Assembly (NCBI RefSeq): GCF_000011485.1
Contig: NC_005071.1
Span: 1,801,347 to 1,865,346, forward strand
Direction of reading: 5' to 3'
Source: Prochlorococcus marinus str. MIT 9313
GTDB taxonomy: Bacteria; Cyanobacteriota; Cyanobacteriia; PCC-6307; Cyanobiaceae
Length of the DNA: 64,000 nucleotides
Below the pieces are notes generated by a model. That model was not told the origin of the DNA. It saw only the letters and a program-made list of their open reading frames with translations, and did not search any database. Positions 19,686 to 28,430 of the stretch are shown here, piece by piece. Made by a program: the position numbers and the translations under genes. Positions within the stretch are counted from its first letter, which is position 1; every line of letters begins with the position of its first letter.

Positions 19686-20894
19686 ATGGCTTCGCAGACG
19701 GCAGCATCCAAGACACCCAGAAATCGCCAAACATCAAGCGGCAGAAGAGGACGTGGGATTGGCATCGCGACCGCAGCCGAAAGCAATGAACGCAGTCATG
19801 GCCAACTGCACATCTATGACGGCGAGGGAAAAGGTAAAAGTCAAGCCGCTCTTGGTGTTGTCCTTCGCACCATCGGGCTCGGGATCTGCGAGCAACGACG
19901 AACCAGGGTGCTGTTGCTTCGATTCCTCAAAGGCCCAGGCCGCGCCTACGACGAAGATGCTGCTATTGAGGCACTGCAACAGGGCTTCCCTCACCTAATC
20001 GACCAAGTGCGCACAGGTCGGGGTGAATTTTTCATCGCCGAGGACGCTACCCATTTTGATCGCCAAGAAGCCCAACGCGGCTGGGATATCGCCAAGGGAG
20101 CCATCGCCAGCGCCCTCTATTCAGTCGTTGTGCTTGATGAACTCAATCCCGTGCTGGATCTAGGCCTGCTGGCTGTTGACGATGTGGTCAAAACACTCAC
20201 CGACCGACCTGACGGCATGGAGATCATCGTCACCGGACGGGCCGCGCCACGAGCCCTGGTTCAAGTAGCCGATCTGCATTCCGAAATGCGCGCCCATCGT
20301 CGTCCGGAGCCTCAGGATGACAGCGTCATTCCCTTCCTTCCCACCGGTGGAATTGAGATCTACACCGGTGAGGGCAAAGGCAAATCCACCAGTGCCCTAG
20401 GCAAGGCTCTACAGGCCATTGGCCGTGGCATCAGCCAAGACAAAAGCCATCGCGTGTTGATCTTGCAGTGGCTTAAAGGTGGCAATGGCTACACCGAAGA
20501 CGCTGCCATTGCAGCCTTAAGAGAAAGCTATCCCCACCTTGTTGATCATCTTCGCTCCGGCCGGGATGCCATCGTCTGGCGAGGTCAACAACAACCGATC
20601 GATTACGTCGAAGCAGAGCGCGCATGGGAAATTGCCAGAGCCGCCATCGCCAGTGGGCTCTATAAAACTGTCATCCTCGATGAACTAAATCCCAGCGTGG
20701 ATCTTGAACTGATTCCTGTGGAGCCGATTGTTCAGACCCTGCTGCGCAAGCCGGCCGAAACCGAAGTCATCATCACCGGCCGCTGCAAAAACCAACCTGC
20801 CTACTTCGATCTGGCCGGCGTCCACTCAGAAATGGTGTGCCACAAGCACTACGCCGAACAGGGCGTAGACCTCAAGCGAGGCGTGGATTACTAA
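19686..20894 (+). CDS. Tandem CobO/CobA-type ATP:cob(I)alamin adenosyltransferase-like protein
   Basis: The 402-aa protein consists of two copies of the CobA/CobO/BtuR P-loop domain. Copy 1 (about 40-210) has YDGEGKGKSQAALGVVLRTI and VVVLDELNPVLDLGLL; copy 2 (about 222-400) has YTGEGKGKSTSALGKALQAI and TVILDELNPSVDLELI. Each ends with a VTGR/ITGR segment and an LHSEM/VHSEM motif. A single domain normally adenosylates cob(I)yrinic acid diamide or cobinamide in B12 synthesis. Copy 1 has Ser-Gln instead of Ser/Thr-Thr after the Walker A lysine, so the two sites may differ. The N-terminal 35 residues are basic and low complexity. Confidence 0.85.
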   Translation: MASQTAASKTPRNRQTSSGRRGRGIGIATAAESNERSHGQLHIYDGEGKGKSQAALGVVLRTIGLGICEQRRTRVLLLRFLKGPGRAYDEDAAIEALQQGFPHLIDQVRTGRGEFFIAEDATHFDRQEAQRGWDIAKGAIASALYSVVVLDELNPVLDLGLLAVDDVVKTLTDRPDGMEIIVTGRAAPRALVQVADLHSEMRAHRRPEPQDDSVIPFLPTGGIEIYTGEGKGKSTSALGKALQAIGRGISQDKSHRVLILQWLKGGNGYTEDAAIAALRESYPHLVDHLRSGRDAIVWRGQQQPIDYVEAERAWEIARAAIASGLYKTVILDELNPSVDLELIPVEPIVQTLLRKPAETEVIITGRCKNQPAYFDLAGVHSEMVCHKHYAEQGVDLKRGVDY

Positions 20895-21017
20895 GGCAAT
20901 CCTCAACAAAGAAGCTTTTTAATTGACTGTCCTAAACACCTGCCTCAGCTGGTAATAATTGAAGCGGGCTGATTGAAATCCCTTCAACAATGAGTGCCTA
21001 TATAAATCACGATCCAC

Positions 21018-22190
21018 TCAGTAGCGAGGCAATGAGCGATCAACTTCCTTGGCCCAAGCATCAATGCCACCAGTCACATTGACACCTTCAATGCCATGAC
21101 GTTTGAGAGTGGTCAAAGCCTTTGCCGAGCGACCACCCAGCTTACAATAGACATACAATCGCCGGCCAGAGGCCAACTGCCGGACCTTCTCAATCGCCTC
21201 ACCACTCTCAATCTTGTTCAACGGGATCAATTCTGAACCAGCAATGCAAGCAATCTCAGCCTCATTGGGATTACGCACATCCACCAGGGCAAAATCCTCA
21301 GCGCCAAGATCGAGTAAAGACTTGAGATCCTTAACTGAAATACTCTCCAACCCAGCAACCTTCTCGTGAGCTGGTTTATCAGCCCCAGAACCACAAAAGT
21401 CTTGATAATCAATGAGCTGGTCAATCACAACTCGCGGTTGACTCGGGCGTAAAGCCATCTCCCGAAACGTCATCGCCAAGGCATCAACAACCAGCAGCCG
21501 ACCACTCAACGTCGTGCCGATACCAGTAATGATTTTAATGACCTCCGCGGACTGAATTAAACCAATCAATCCCGGAAGGATCCCCATCACACCGCCTTCA
21601 ATGCAAGAAGGCACCAAGCCAGCGGGTGGCGGTTCGGGCACCAGATCACGATAGTTAGGACTCTCAGCATCAAGGTTAAACACCGTGGCCTGACCTTCAA
21701 AGCGATGAATCGATCCATAAATACTGGGCTTACCTAAAAGCACACAAGCGTCATTCACCAGGTAACGGCTAGGGAAATTATCAGTGCAGTCACAAACAAT
21801 GTCGTACGGCTGAATGATCTCAAAAGCGTTATCTCGCCTCAGCGCTTTCTCGTAGACATCCACTTGACAATGGGGATTGATTTCAAGGATGCGAGCCCGA
21901 GCAGAATGCGTTTTTGCTTGACCTACCCAACTCGTGCCATGGATCACCTGGCGCTGCAAATTAGAGAGCTCAACAACATCGAAATCGACAATCCCAATAT
22001 GGCCTACACCAGCAGCAGCCAAATAAAGCAGCAACGGCGAACCGAGCCCGCCACTACCCACACACAACACAGAAGCCGCCTTGAGTCGTTTCTGACCATT
22101 CATCCCAACCTCTGGCAGGGTGAGATGACGAGAAAAACGCTCTAACTCATCGGGGCTCAGGTCAACATCAACGGTTTCGTGAAGACCCAT
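21018..22190 (-). CDS. moeB: MoeB/ThiF-type adenylyltransferase fused to a rhodanese domain
   Basis: The 390-aa protein has an N-terminal E1-like domain with VLCVGSGGLGSPLLLYLAAA (ATP binding) and DCTDNFPSRYLVND, and a C-terminal rhodanese domain (about 285-390) with active-site loop VYCKLGGRSAKAL. Such MoeBR/MoeZ proteins adenylate and thiolate the C-terminal Gly-Gly of sulfur carriers for molybdopterin, thiamine or cysteine. The first zinc CxxC pair seen in many homologues is missing (SPNYRDLVPEPPP). I chose the ATG at 22190 (MGLHETVDVDLSP). A JAMM protease gene lies immediately upstream on the same strand. Confidence 0.94.
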   Translation of the reverse strand: MGLHETVDVDLSPDELERFSRHLTLPEVGMNGQKRLKAASVLCVGSGGLGSPLLLYLAAAGVGHIGIVDFDVVELSNLQRQVIHGTSWVGQAKTHSARARILEINPHCQVDVYEKALRRDNAFEIIQPYDIVCDCTDNFPSRYLVNDACVLLGKPSIYGSIHRFEGQATVFNLDAESPNYRDLVPEPPPAGLVPSCIEGGVMGILPGLIGLIQSAEVIKIITGIGTTLSGRLLVVDALAMTFREMALRPSQPRVVIDQLIDYQDFCGSGADKPAHEKVAGLESISVKDLKSLLDLGAEDFALVDVRNPNEAEIACIAGSELIPLNKIESGEAIEKVRQLASGRRLYVYCKLGGRSAKALTTLKRHGIEGVNVTGGIDAWAKEVDRSLPRY

Positions 22191-22218
22191 AGGGGAAAGA
22201 GTGCCGCTAGCTATGCCC

Positions 22219-22722
22219 TTACCACTGTCCCAAATGCGCAACCTCATGCTGCTGGCCAGGTTGCACTCCTGTCATCCACCAAGCGCGCACATTGCCTGAA
22301 CCAGCCACGATCACCAGTAACGACGGCAAAATGGCCCAGCGATGATCCATAACGGACGGCACAGCCTCACCGCCAGGATGCGAATGGGCACTGCCCAACA
22401 CCTGCCAATTGTGCTCTCTGGCAAAGCGTTGAGCCTGCAACTGTTCACGAGGATCCAAAGCAAAGCGACACTTGCGTGATGGCAGCAACTCAGCCCCAAG
22501 ATTCGGATCAAGCGAGCCTTCAGGGAGGCTTGACATTCCCGGCTCCCATACATTGCAGCAGGGCCAAATCAGCCGAACATTCCAGATACTGCAGCCTTTA
22601 TCACTATTAGAATCATCTTGATCACCCAATAAAAGAGCACATCCCTCAAATGGCGCCACAGCCAATAAGCTGCGACGAAGAACCATCAGGCAATTACGAT
22701 CAAACTCCAGCAGCCCTGGCAT
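22219..22722 (-). CDS. JAMM/MPN-domain metalloprotease (Mec-like)
   Basis: The 167-aa protein shows a JAMM zinc motif, GSAHSHPGGEAVPSVMDH, that is His-x-His followed by Ser and Asp, and an upstream Glu in APFEGCALLLG near residue 25. Bacterial JAMM proteins next to MoeB/ThiF genes trim the C terminus of ubiquitin-like sulfur carriers, as Mec does for CysO in Mycobacterium. Its position 28 bp upstream of moeB-rhodanese on the same strand supports a joint role; the carrier itself is not in the window. An insertion with three Cys (CSIWNVRLIWPCCN) lies in the middle. Confidence 0.87.
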   Translation of the reverse strand: MPGLLEFDRNCLMVLRRSLLAVAPFEGCALLLGDQDDSNSDKGCSIWNVRLIWPCCNVWEPGMSSLPEGSLDPNLGAELLPSRKCRFALDPREQLQAQRFAREHNWQVLGSAHSHPGGEAVPSVMDHRWAILPSLLVIVAGSGNVRAWWMTGVQPGQQHEVAHLGQW

Positions 22723-22775
22723 AACAAAGATCCTTTCGATACGCTCGGCAAAGATTTGCCATCGGTTTCGTGTTC

Positions 22776-23165
22776 ATGAGCGACATCAACACCGTGACAA
22801 ACGAACAATCCACCACAGAAAAGACCACCACAAACAGCGTTGATAACGCAGATCAGGAGATTAAATTCTCAGAGCGTTACAGCGAAGCCGTTGGCAAGGT
22901 CAACGAAACCCTAAACAAGCTCGATTGGAGCCAGATGGGGCGCATCGGCAAGGTTTTAGGCATCTTTGCAGCTGTGATTGTTGCCCAGATCCTGATCAAG
23001 GGAGTGATGGACACAATCAATTTGCTACCAATCGTGCCTGGACTGCTCGAACTGCTTGGTGTGGTGATGGTGGGCCAATGGAGCTGGCAAAACCTCACCA
23101 CCAGTGAGAAGCGCTCTGCACTGTCTGAAAGGGTTCAGAACCTCCGCAAGGAATATTTAGGCTGA
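22776..23165 (+). CDS. CAAD-domain (CURT1-like) thylakoid membrane protein
   Basis: The 129-aa protein has a hydrophilic, Thr/Asn-rich N terminus, an amphipathic helix (AVGKVNETLNKLDW), two membrane helices (IGKVLGIFAAVIVAQILI and LLPIVPGLLELLGVVMVGQW) and a C-terminal WQNLTTSEKRSALSERVQNL helix. This is the layout of the CAAD domain, shared with plant CURT1, which bends thylakoid membranes at grana margins. Function here is inferred from the family. It is divergent from the JAMM gene with a 53-bp gap. The ATG at 22776 is preferred over the GTG two codons upstream. Confidence 0.9.
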   Translation: MSDINTVTNEQSTTEKTTTNSVDNADQEIKFSERYSEAVGKVNETLNKLDWSQMGRIGKVLGIFAAVIVAQILIKGVMDTINLLPIVPGLLELLGVVMVGQWSWQNLTTSEKRSALSERVQNLRKEYLG

Positions 23166-23187
23166 ACATTGCAAATCCAAATGCAAT

Positions 23188-24081
23188 TCAAGTCAGCAAC
23201 CAACTTGCCAAACGATTCAGAATGGCTTGGCTCTGATTTCGATATGAGCCTCCAAACAGATTGGCGTGATTGATGAGGTGATAAAGGTTATAAACCTCCA
23301 CCCTTTGGCTTGCATCAGCTGGTAGTGGCCATACGTTCTCATATCCGATATAAAAATCCTGCGAAAAACCACCGAATAATTGAGTCATCGCCAAATCAAC
23401 TTCTCTATCGGCCCACCAGGTAGCAGGATCTAGCAAGACTCCCCGCCCATCTGAGAGAACATTGGCATTGCCACTCCAAAGGTCCCCATGCACGAGACTT
23501 GGACTTGGTTGATGGCGATCCAACCAAGGGATTAACGCCGCGAGGATTGGCTCAACATCAACCAGATCCAAGCCCCATCGAGCCGCCTCTCTGAGCTGAG
23601 GACGCAAGCGCAGCGTCACGAATGCGTCGCCCCACTGCTCCCTCCACCCCCCTGGCTGAGAGCCCGCACCGATAAAACCATCCACGGGCCAACCAAAGCG
23701 TCCGGGGTTTTCGGCGGCAGACGCCCGATGCAAAAGAGCCAATCCACGGCCCAGGGATGCCTGATTACCCGCCCGAAAATCCAACCAAGGCAGCAACAAC
23801 ACGGCTTCACCACAGACCTGATCAAACGCCAAAGGCTCCGGCACCTCCAACACTCCCGGATCAACCCATGCCTTAAGAGCCTTTAGCCCCTCAACTTCGA
23901 CCTTGAGCATTGGCAAAGCATCTGCCCCACCTGTTTTGGCAAACAGTTGCCGACCACCCTTCAACTGCAAACACCAGGCCTGATGAATGCATCCGCCTGC
24001 GACGCACTCAACATCCTTAATCACTTCACCACTCAAAGGTCCCTCGGCTGCTACCAAGCCCTGTCTCAGACGCTCGTTCAT
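23188..24081 (-). CDS. Fructosamine kinase family protein
   Basis: The 297-aa protein has a kinase-like fold: FAKTGGADALPMLKVEVEGL (nucleotide-binding Lys and helix C), catalytic loop SLVHGDLWSGNANVL and DPATWWADREVDLAMTQLFG for metal binding. This pattern defines the fructosamine/ketosamine-3-kinase family, which phosphorylates sugars attached to protein lysines and promotes deglycation. In cyanobacteria the substrate is unproven. An in-frame GTG two codons earlier is an alternative start. It is convergent with the CAAD gene and divergent from the carotenoid gene, 35 bp away. Confidence 0.9.
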   Translation of the reverse strand: MNERLRQGLVAAEGPLSGEVIKDVECVAGGCIHQAWCLQLKGGRQLFAKTGGADALPMLKVEVEGLKALKAWVDPGVLEVPEPLAFDQVCGEAVLLLPWLDFRAGNQASLGRGLALLHRASAAENPGRFGWPVDGFIGAGSQPGGWREQWGDAFVTLRLRPQLREAARWGLDLVDVEPILAALIPWLDRHQPSPSLVHGDLWSGNANVLSDGRGVLLDPATWWADREVDLAMTQLFGGFSQDFYIGYENVWPLPADASQRVEVYNLYHLINHANLFGGSYRNQSQAILNRLASWLLT

Positions 24082-24116
24082 ACCCACACCTCTCTAAACC
24101 TTGCCAGCATGACCGG

Positions 24117-25628
24117 ATGGCTGAGGACTCAATCATCGTGATCGGGGGCGGCATTGCCGGCCTAACGGCAACAGCCCTCTTAGCCAAGCAAGGATTACCC
24201 GTCACCTTGGTGGAAGCGCACCATCAACCTGGAGGGTGTGCCGGCACCTTCAGACGAGGTCCCTATATCTTCGATGTGGGTGCCACCCAGGTTGCTGGCC
24301 TAGAACCCAGTGGCAGCCATGAACGCATCTATAGGCATCTGAACCTGCCCATGCCACAAGCGGAGCTACTCAACCCCGCTTGTGCAGTGGATCTCGCCGA
24401 CGGATCCCAACCCATTCAGCTCTGGCATGATCCAAAGCGCTGGGAACAAGAATGGCGATATCACTTCCCTGGCAGTGACTCCTTCTGGGCTCTGACTGCC
24501 AAGCTCCACCAAAGCAACTGGGGCTTTGCCAGCCATGATCCGGTCGTCACACCCCGCAACGCTTGGGACTTAGGCCAACTGCTTCAAGCTCTGCGTCCAG
24601 CAACAATCACCTCAGGGCTATTGAGCAGCCTGACAGTGGCAGATCTCTTAAAGCTATGCGGCTGTGAGCAGGATCAGCGCCTTCGCAAATTCTTAGACCT
24701 CCAGATCAAGCTCTATTCGCAAGAACCGCTCGATCGCACAGCCGCCCTCTATGGAGCCACCGTGTTGCAAATGGCTCAAGCACCTCTTGGGCTCTGGCAT
24801 CTGCAGGGATCGATGCAAAAACTCAGCGATGACCTAATGCATGCCCTGCAGCGGGATGGCGGCCAGGTATTGCTGCGCCATCGTGTGGTGGGCCTAGAAC
24901 TAGCTACGCGGGGCATGGCTTGGACAGTCAGCATCAAAACCCCCAATGGCAAGGCTTTAGAACTGACCACACCAGATGTGGTATGCAGTCTGCCTCCTCA
25001 ATGCCTGAGATCGCTGATGCCACAAGGAACAGGCATGCCCAAGGCCTATCGCCAAAGGCTAATGAAATTACCTCAACCCAGTGGAGCTTTGGTGTTCTAC
25101 GGAGCCATCGATCGCAGCGCCCTGCCTAAGAACTGTCCTGTCCATCTGCAAAGAGCCTCCAAGACACCCGGCTCCCTGTTCGTATCAATCAGCCGTGAGG
25201 GAGATGGCCGTGCTCCCGCTGGTCAAGCCACAGTGATTGCAAGTGTGTTCACCGCCACAGCGGAGTGGTGGGGCCTAACTGAATCCACCTATCAAGAACG
25301 CAAGCAAACAGCCCTGTTAGCCATCCGCCAAACACTTGAAAGTTGGTTAGATCTCGCACCTGAAGCTTGGCAGCATCAAGAACTAGCCACACCCAGGAGC
25401 TTTGCACATTGGACTGGTCGGCCCAATGGAATTGTGGGTGGCCTTGGGCAGCACCCTTCACAATTTGGGCCCTTCGGACTAGCAAGCCGCACTCCCATGC
25501 GAGGGCTCTGGCTCTGTGGCGACTCAATTCACCCTGGTGAAGGTACTGCAGGGGTGAGCATCTCGGCACTCATGACCTGTCGCCAGCTCATGGCTCAGCG
25601 AGGTCATCAGTTGCGGGTGGCGAATTGA
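24117..25628 (+). CDS. crtD: CrtD-type carotenoid desaturase/isomerase family protein
   Basis: The 503-aa flavoprotein has a dinucleotide-binding motif IIVIGGGIAGLTATALLAKQ at the N terminus, EAHHQPGGCAGTF, and the C-terminal FAD segment GLWLCGDSIHPGEGTAGVSI. It belongs to the phytoene-desaturase superfamily. Its length and the GGCAGTFRRGPYIFDVGATQ block fit cyanobacterial CrtD (C-3',4' desaturase) more than CrtH isomerase, but I cannot separate the two with certainty. The 3' end overlaps tyrA by 41 bp in convergent orientation. Confidence 0.7.
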   Translation: MAEDSIIVIGGGIAGLTATALLAKQGLPVTLVEAHHQPGGCAGTFRRGPYIFDVGATQVAGLEPSGSHERIYRHLNLPMPQAELLNPACAVDLADGSQPIQLWHDPKRWEQEWRYHFPGSDSFWALTAKLHQSNWGFASHDPVVTPRNAWDLGQLLQALRPATITSGLLSSLTVADLLKLCGCEQDQRLRKFLDLQIKLYSQEPLDRTAALYGATVLQMAQAPLGLWHLQGSMQKLSDDLMHALQRDGGQVLLRHRVVGLELATRGMAWTVSIKTPNGKALELTTPDVVCSLPPQCLRSLMPQGTGMPKAYRQRLMKLPQPSGALVFYGAIDRSALPKNCPVHLQRASKTPGSLFVSISREGDGRAPAGQATVIASVFTATAEWWGLTESTYQERKQTALLAIRQTLESWLDLAPEAWQHQELATPRSFAHWTGRPNGIVGGLGQHPSQFGPFGLASRTPMRGLWLCGDSIHPGEGTAGVSISALMTCRQLMAQRGHQLRVAN

Positions 25629-26505
25629 GGTCGTTGTTAGCAGCAACAAGAAAGCTGGGTCGCAATGCCTGGGAACGTTCCAATTCAGCCTTTAACTGCG
25701 ACCAGTGCCCATTCAAAACGGCCTCCTCAAGCTGCTCCAAGCTCCAGCGATAAGCAGCCAAACCACGCAAGATCGCTGCGGTGTTGCTCTCAGCCATAGA
25801 TGTCCCCAACTGGGGATTGCCACCACCCACCCTGGTGGTATCAGCAAAACCACTAGAAGACAGCACTCTGGCGAGTTCGCGAACAGCAGGATCACGCTCC
25901 TCACCCACTGTTCGTAGCAACGCAGCACTCACCAGCACAGGCAGGTGGGAAATCAGCGCCACCGCTTGATCATGGTTAGCTGCATCCGCCGTAAACCATT
26001 GACTGCCCAAAGACACCGCAAATCGACGCACCAACTCGAGCGCCTCAAGGTCTGTTTGATTGTCAGGTGTCGCTACCCAAGGACGTTGCTGAAATAAGCC
26101 CCGCAGCCCTGCGTCCACTCCTGCTTCAGCGGTGCCTGCCATGGGATGGCTAGCCACAAAGCGGGGGTGTAGGTCGCGCCAGAGCTCTAAAACAGGCATC
26201 TTCACTGAACCCACATCAGTTACCACAGCAGCTGCAGGCAAAGCCTTTAGAAGATTCGGATCTGGATTGAGCAGCTGAGCCAAAGGCAGCGCCAGGATCA
26301 CCAAATCACAATCCGCGAGAATGCCCGGATCGGTACTCACCAAGTGAGCCAAACCCCTAGCGCGAGCCCTATCAGCAGTAGTGGAACGATGCACCAGACC
26401 ATTGACCTTCCAACCAAGCGCCTGCAGATCCAATCCCAAGGAGCCACCAATCAGCCCAAGCCCTACGACTCCAGCGCAAAGTGATGTGTTTTTGTTCTGC
26501 TCCAT
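25588..26505 (-). CDS. tyrA: Arogenate/prephenate dehydrogenase
   Basis: The 305-aa protein has a Rossmann motif GVVGLGLIGGSLGLDLQ near residue 12 and the TyrA signatures VTDVGSVKMPVLE and FVASHPMAGTAEAGVDAGL. It oxidatively decarboxylates arogenate or prephenate in tyrosine synthesis; cyanobacterial enzymes commonly prefer arogenate with NADP, which is not visible here. The ATG at 26505 (MEQNKN) is preferred over an upstream in-frame start that adds nine residues. It is divergent from the DinG-like gene with an 85-bp gap. Confidence 0.95.
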   Translation of the reverse strand: MEQNKNTSLCAGVVGLGLIGGSLGLDLQALGWKVNGLVHRSTTADRARARGLAHLVSTDPGILADCDLVILALPLAQLLNPDPNLLKALPAAAVVTDVGSVKMPVLELWRDLHPRFVASHPMAGTAEAGVDAGLRGLFQQRPWVATPDNQTDLEALELVRRFAVSLGSQWFTADAANHDQAVALISHLPVLVSAALLRTVGEERDPAVRELARVLSSSGFADTTRVGGGNPQLGTSMAESNTAAILRGLAAYRWSLEQLEEAVLNGHWSQLKAELERSQALRPSFLVAANNDLNSPPATDDLAEP

Positions 26506-26590
26506 CCCTACGGTTCTCGCACTGCAGTCCATGTTGATCGACCAATCAACATGGAGCTTTCTCGGGTTTACAGCTTCCTAGGCTCTGGCA

Positions 26591-28036
26591 ATGCTCGAAG
26601 CCCGCAGCCATCAGCAACTCAAGCACCTGCTCCTGCAGAACTCCTCGCCCTGGCCTCATCACCTCACTTTGAGCCGTCTTGTTGCCCGCAGTCTCAGGCG
26701 CAAAGATCACACCCTGATCCAGCTCGACCCTCGTAGCAAAGACCTCTGGTGGCTTGGTCTGCTGGTTCCTCTCTGCCTGGAGGCCAAGGATGCTGTGATG
26801 ATCCTTTCCGATCAGCAGCGACGGCGACTCCTCAAGGTAGAACTGCCACAACTGCTGACGAAAGGCATCAAACTCCCCTGCTGGGAAGGGCACCTTCCGC
26901 CCTCAGGGAATCAACTGTGGTTGATGAACCACAGTGAGTTGATTGAGGCACACCACCAGGGGCATCTCAAATCAAGGCAGTTGATCATTCCAGAAGCAGA
27001 CCAACTAAGCCAGCGACTAAGGGACAGCATGGCTTTGTCGATCACACCTCAAGACTGGGAGCGTTTGCGGCGGGCACATCCTTCTGCGGAGGCTTCCCTC
27101 ATGCAACTGCACGAACGATTAAGCCGCAGCCTGTTTACTCACGCCACCCGAGCCAATGCCCAGGTTCGCCTTGATGGCAGCGAAATTCAGGCTCTCAAAG
27201 ATCTCATGCGACTTCTAGGCCCCTCACCTTCCCCTTGGCCTGCAGTGCTGAAGGCCGATAGCCGTTTTTGGGCAAGCTGGGCCGAACTCGATCACCGACT
27301 ACTGCAATGGCAATGGCATCTACAACCGCTCGAACCCCTTCAAAATCTTCCAGGTCTGTTACGAGACCAACCGTCTGTCCTGCTGAGCGGATCACGGGAG
27401 CACGAACTGGTCCGCACTGAGTTGGACGCTGCAGCATTTCCTGCCACCGTCATAGCCAGATTGAATGAACCCAACCTGCAGGAACCAATACCTCTTTTTG
27501 CACCGCGCCGCCAACCACTACCGAATACCGAAATCTATGCAGAGCATCTGCTCGATCAATGCCGCCGTCTGATCCTGGGGCGTCCGGGCATCACTGTGGT
27601 GTTACTTGACGATCAGCAACTGCGCCGCCAACTCACAAGTGAGTTGGCGGCGGAATTTGGACGCAGAGTCGTTCATGAAACCACCGCTCCCGAATCCAAC
27701 GGTGTTGTCTGTTGCCGCTGGGCTTGGTGGCTTCATCACCAGGATCAACTCCCTCTCCCAGAACAACTAATCGTGGCCTTGCTTCCCCTGGCGAGCGTAG
27801 AGTCACCACTCACAGCAGCAAGAGTAGAATCCCTCAAGAATCAAGGTCTTGACTGGTTCCGAGACCTTCTCTTGCCTGAAGCTCTCAGCCTGCTTACACC
27901 AGCCATAGCTCCGCTCCGAAAAAATCACGGACGACTAGCAATCCTGGACGGACGTCTACGAGGACGGAGCTGGGGGAAGCAAGTGCTGAGCACACTCGAG
28001 CCCTGGACACCCCTGCAACGCCTATTACCGGATTAA
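26591..28036 (+). CDS. Helicase-like protein related to DinG C-terminal domain, ATPase motifs degenerate
   Basis: The 481-aa soluble protein ends with GRLAILDGRLRGRSWGKQVL, very like the last helicase motif of DinG/XPD proteins (LDPRLxxxxYG). An LIIPEADQL segment stands where a DEAH box should be, and near residues 40-60 the segment LDPRSKDLWWLGLLVPLC replaces the GxGKT Walker A motif. So it looks like a DinG-type helicase that has lost ATP binding. An in-frame stop just upstream (26579-26581) fixes the N terminus near ATG 26591. It is Leu/Gln rich. Function unknown. Confidence 0.65.
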   Translation: MLEARSHQQLKHLLLQNSSPWPHHLTLSRLVARSLRRKDHTLIQLDPRSKDLWWLGLLVPLCLEAKDAVMILSDQQRRRLLKVELPQLLTKGIKLPCWEGHLPPSGNQLWLMNHSELIEAHHQGHLKSRQLIIPEADQLSQRLRDSMALSITPQDWERLRRAHPSAEASLMQLHERLSRSLFTHATRANAQVRLDGSEIQALKDLMRLLGPSPSPWPAVLKADSRFWASWAELDHRLLQWQWHLQPLEPLQNLPGLLRDQPSVLLSGSREHELVRTELDAAAFPATVIARLNEPNLQEPIPLFAPRRQPLPNTEIYAEHLLDQCRRLILGRPGITVVLLDDQQLRRQLTSELAAEFGRRVVHETTAPESNGVVCCRWAWWLHHQDQLPLPEQLIVALLPLASVESPLTAARVESLKNQGLDWFRDLLLPEALSLLTPAIAPLRKNHGRLAILDGRLRGRSWGKQVLSTLEPWTPLQRLLPD

Positions 28037-28077
28037 GCCAACTACTCTTTAACAACCAAACAGCAACGAGGAAGGCC

Positions 28078-28317
28078 ATGGGAGAAGCCAGACGACGATC
28101 CGAACAGGGCCTAGCACCACGCCAGAAACAATCCAAAAAAGATGACTCCCCCAGAATCGTCTCCTGGCTGCCCATTACCCAACGTGATAAAGAGCGTTTT
28201 TACGCCATCACAACCCGTGGCGCCTGGATTGGCATCGGCTTCATGGTGGCTTTGTGGGTCGTAGCGCGCTTCATAGGCCCAGCCGCTGGGTGGTGGACCC
28301 CCGCCGATGCCAGGTAA
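28078..28317 (+). CDS. DUF2839 small membrane protein
   Basis: The 79-aa protein begins MGEARRRSEQGLAPR, followed by a basic stretch and SWLPITQRDKERFYAITTRG, then one membrane helix (AWIGIGFMVALWVVARFIG) and a short polar end. This matches the cyanobacterial DUF2839 family of unknown function. It lies 41 bp downstream of the helicase-like gene on the same strand. An inverted repeat follows at 28375-28404. Confidence 0.85.
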   Translation: MGEARRRSEQGLAPRQKQSKKDDSPRIVSWLPITQRDKERFYAITTRGAWIGIGFMVALWVVARFIGPAAGWWTPADAR

Positions 28318-28374
28318 AAGAAACTACTGAGGAAAGAAAACATCAATCATCCCAAATCTCTCTCTTCAGGAACA

Positions 28375-28404
28375 AACCCAAGACCCTCAAAGAGCTCTTG
28401 GGTT
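28375..28404. terminator. Inverted repeat between DUF2839 and recA 3' ends
   Basis: AACCCAAGA (28375-28383) pairs perfectly with TCTTGGGTT (28396-28404) around a 12-base loop. It lies between two convergent genes, so it could end transcripts from either side. On the minus strand it is followed by TTTGTT, a weak T-run; on the plus strand there is no immediate T-run. Confidence 0.5.
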
Positions 28405-28430
28405 GTCTCGTTCCGTTCTTTTAGCCAGTC

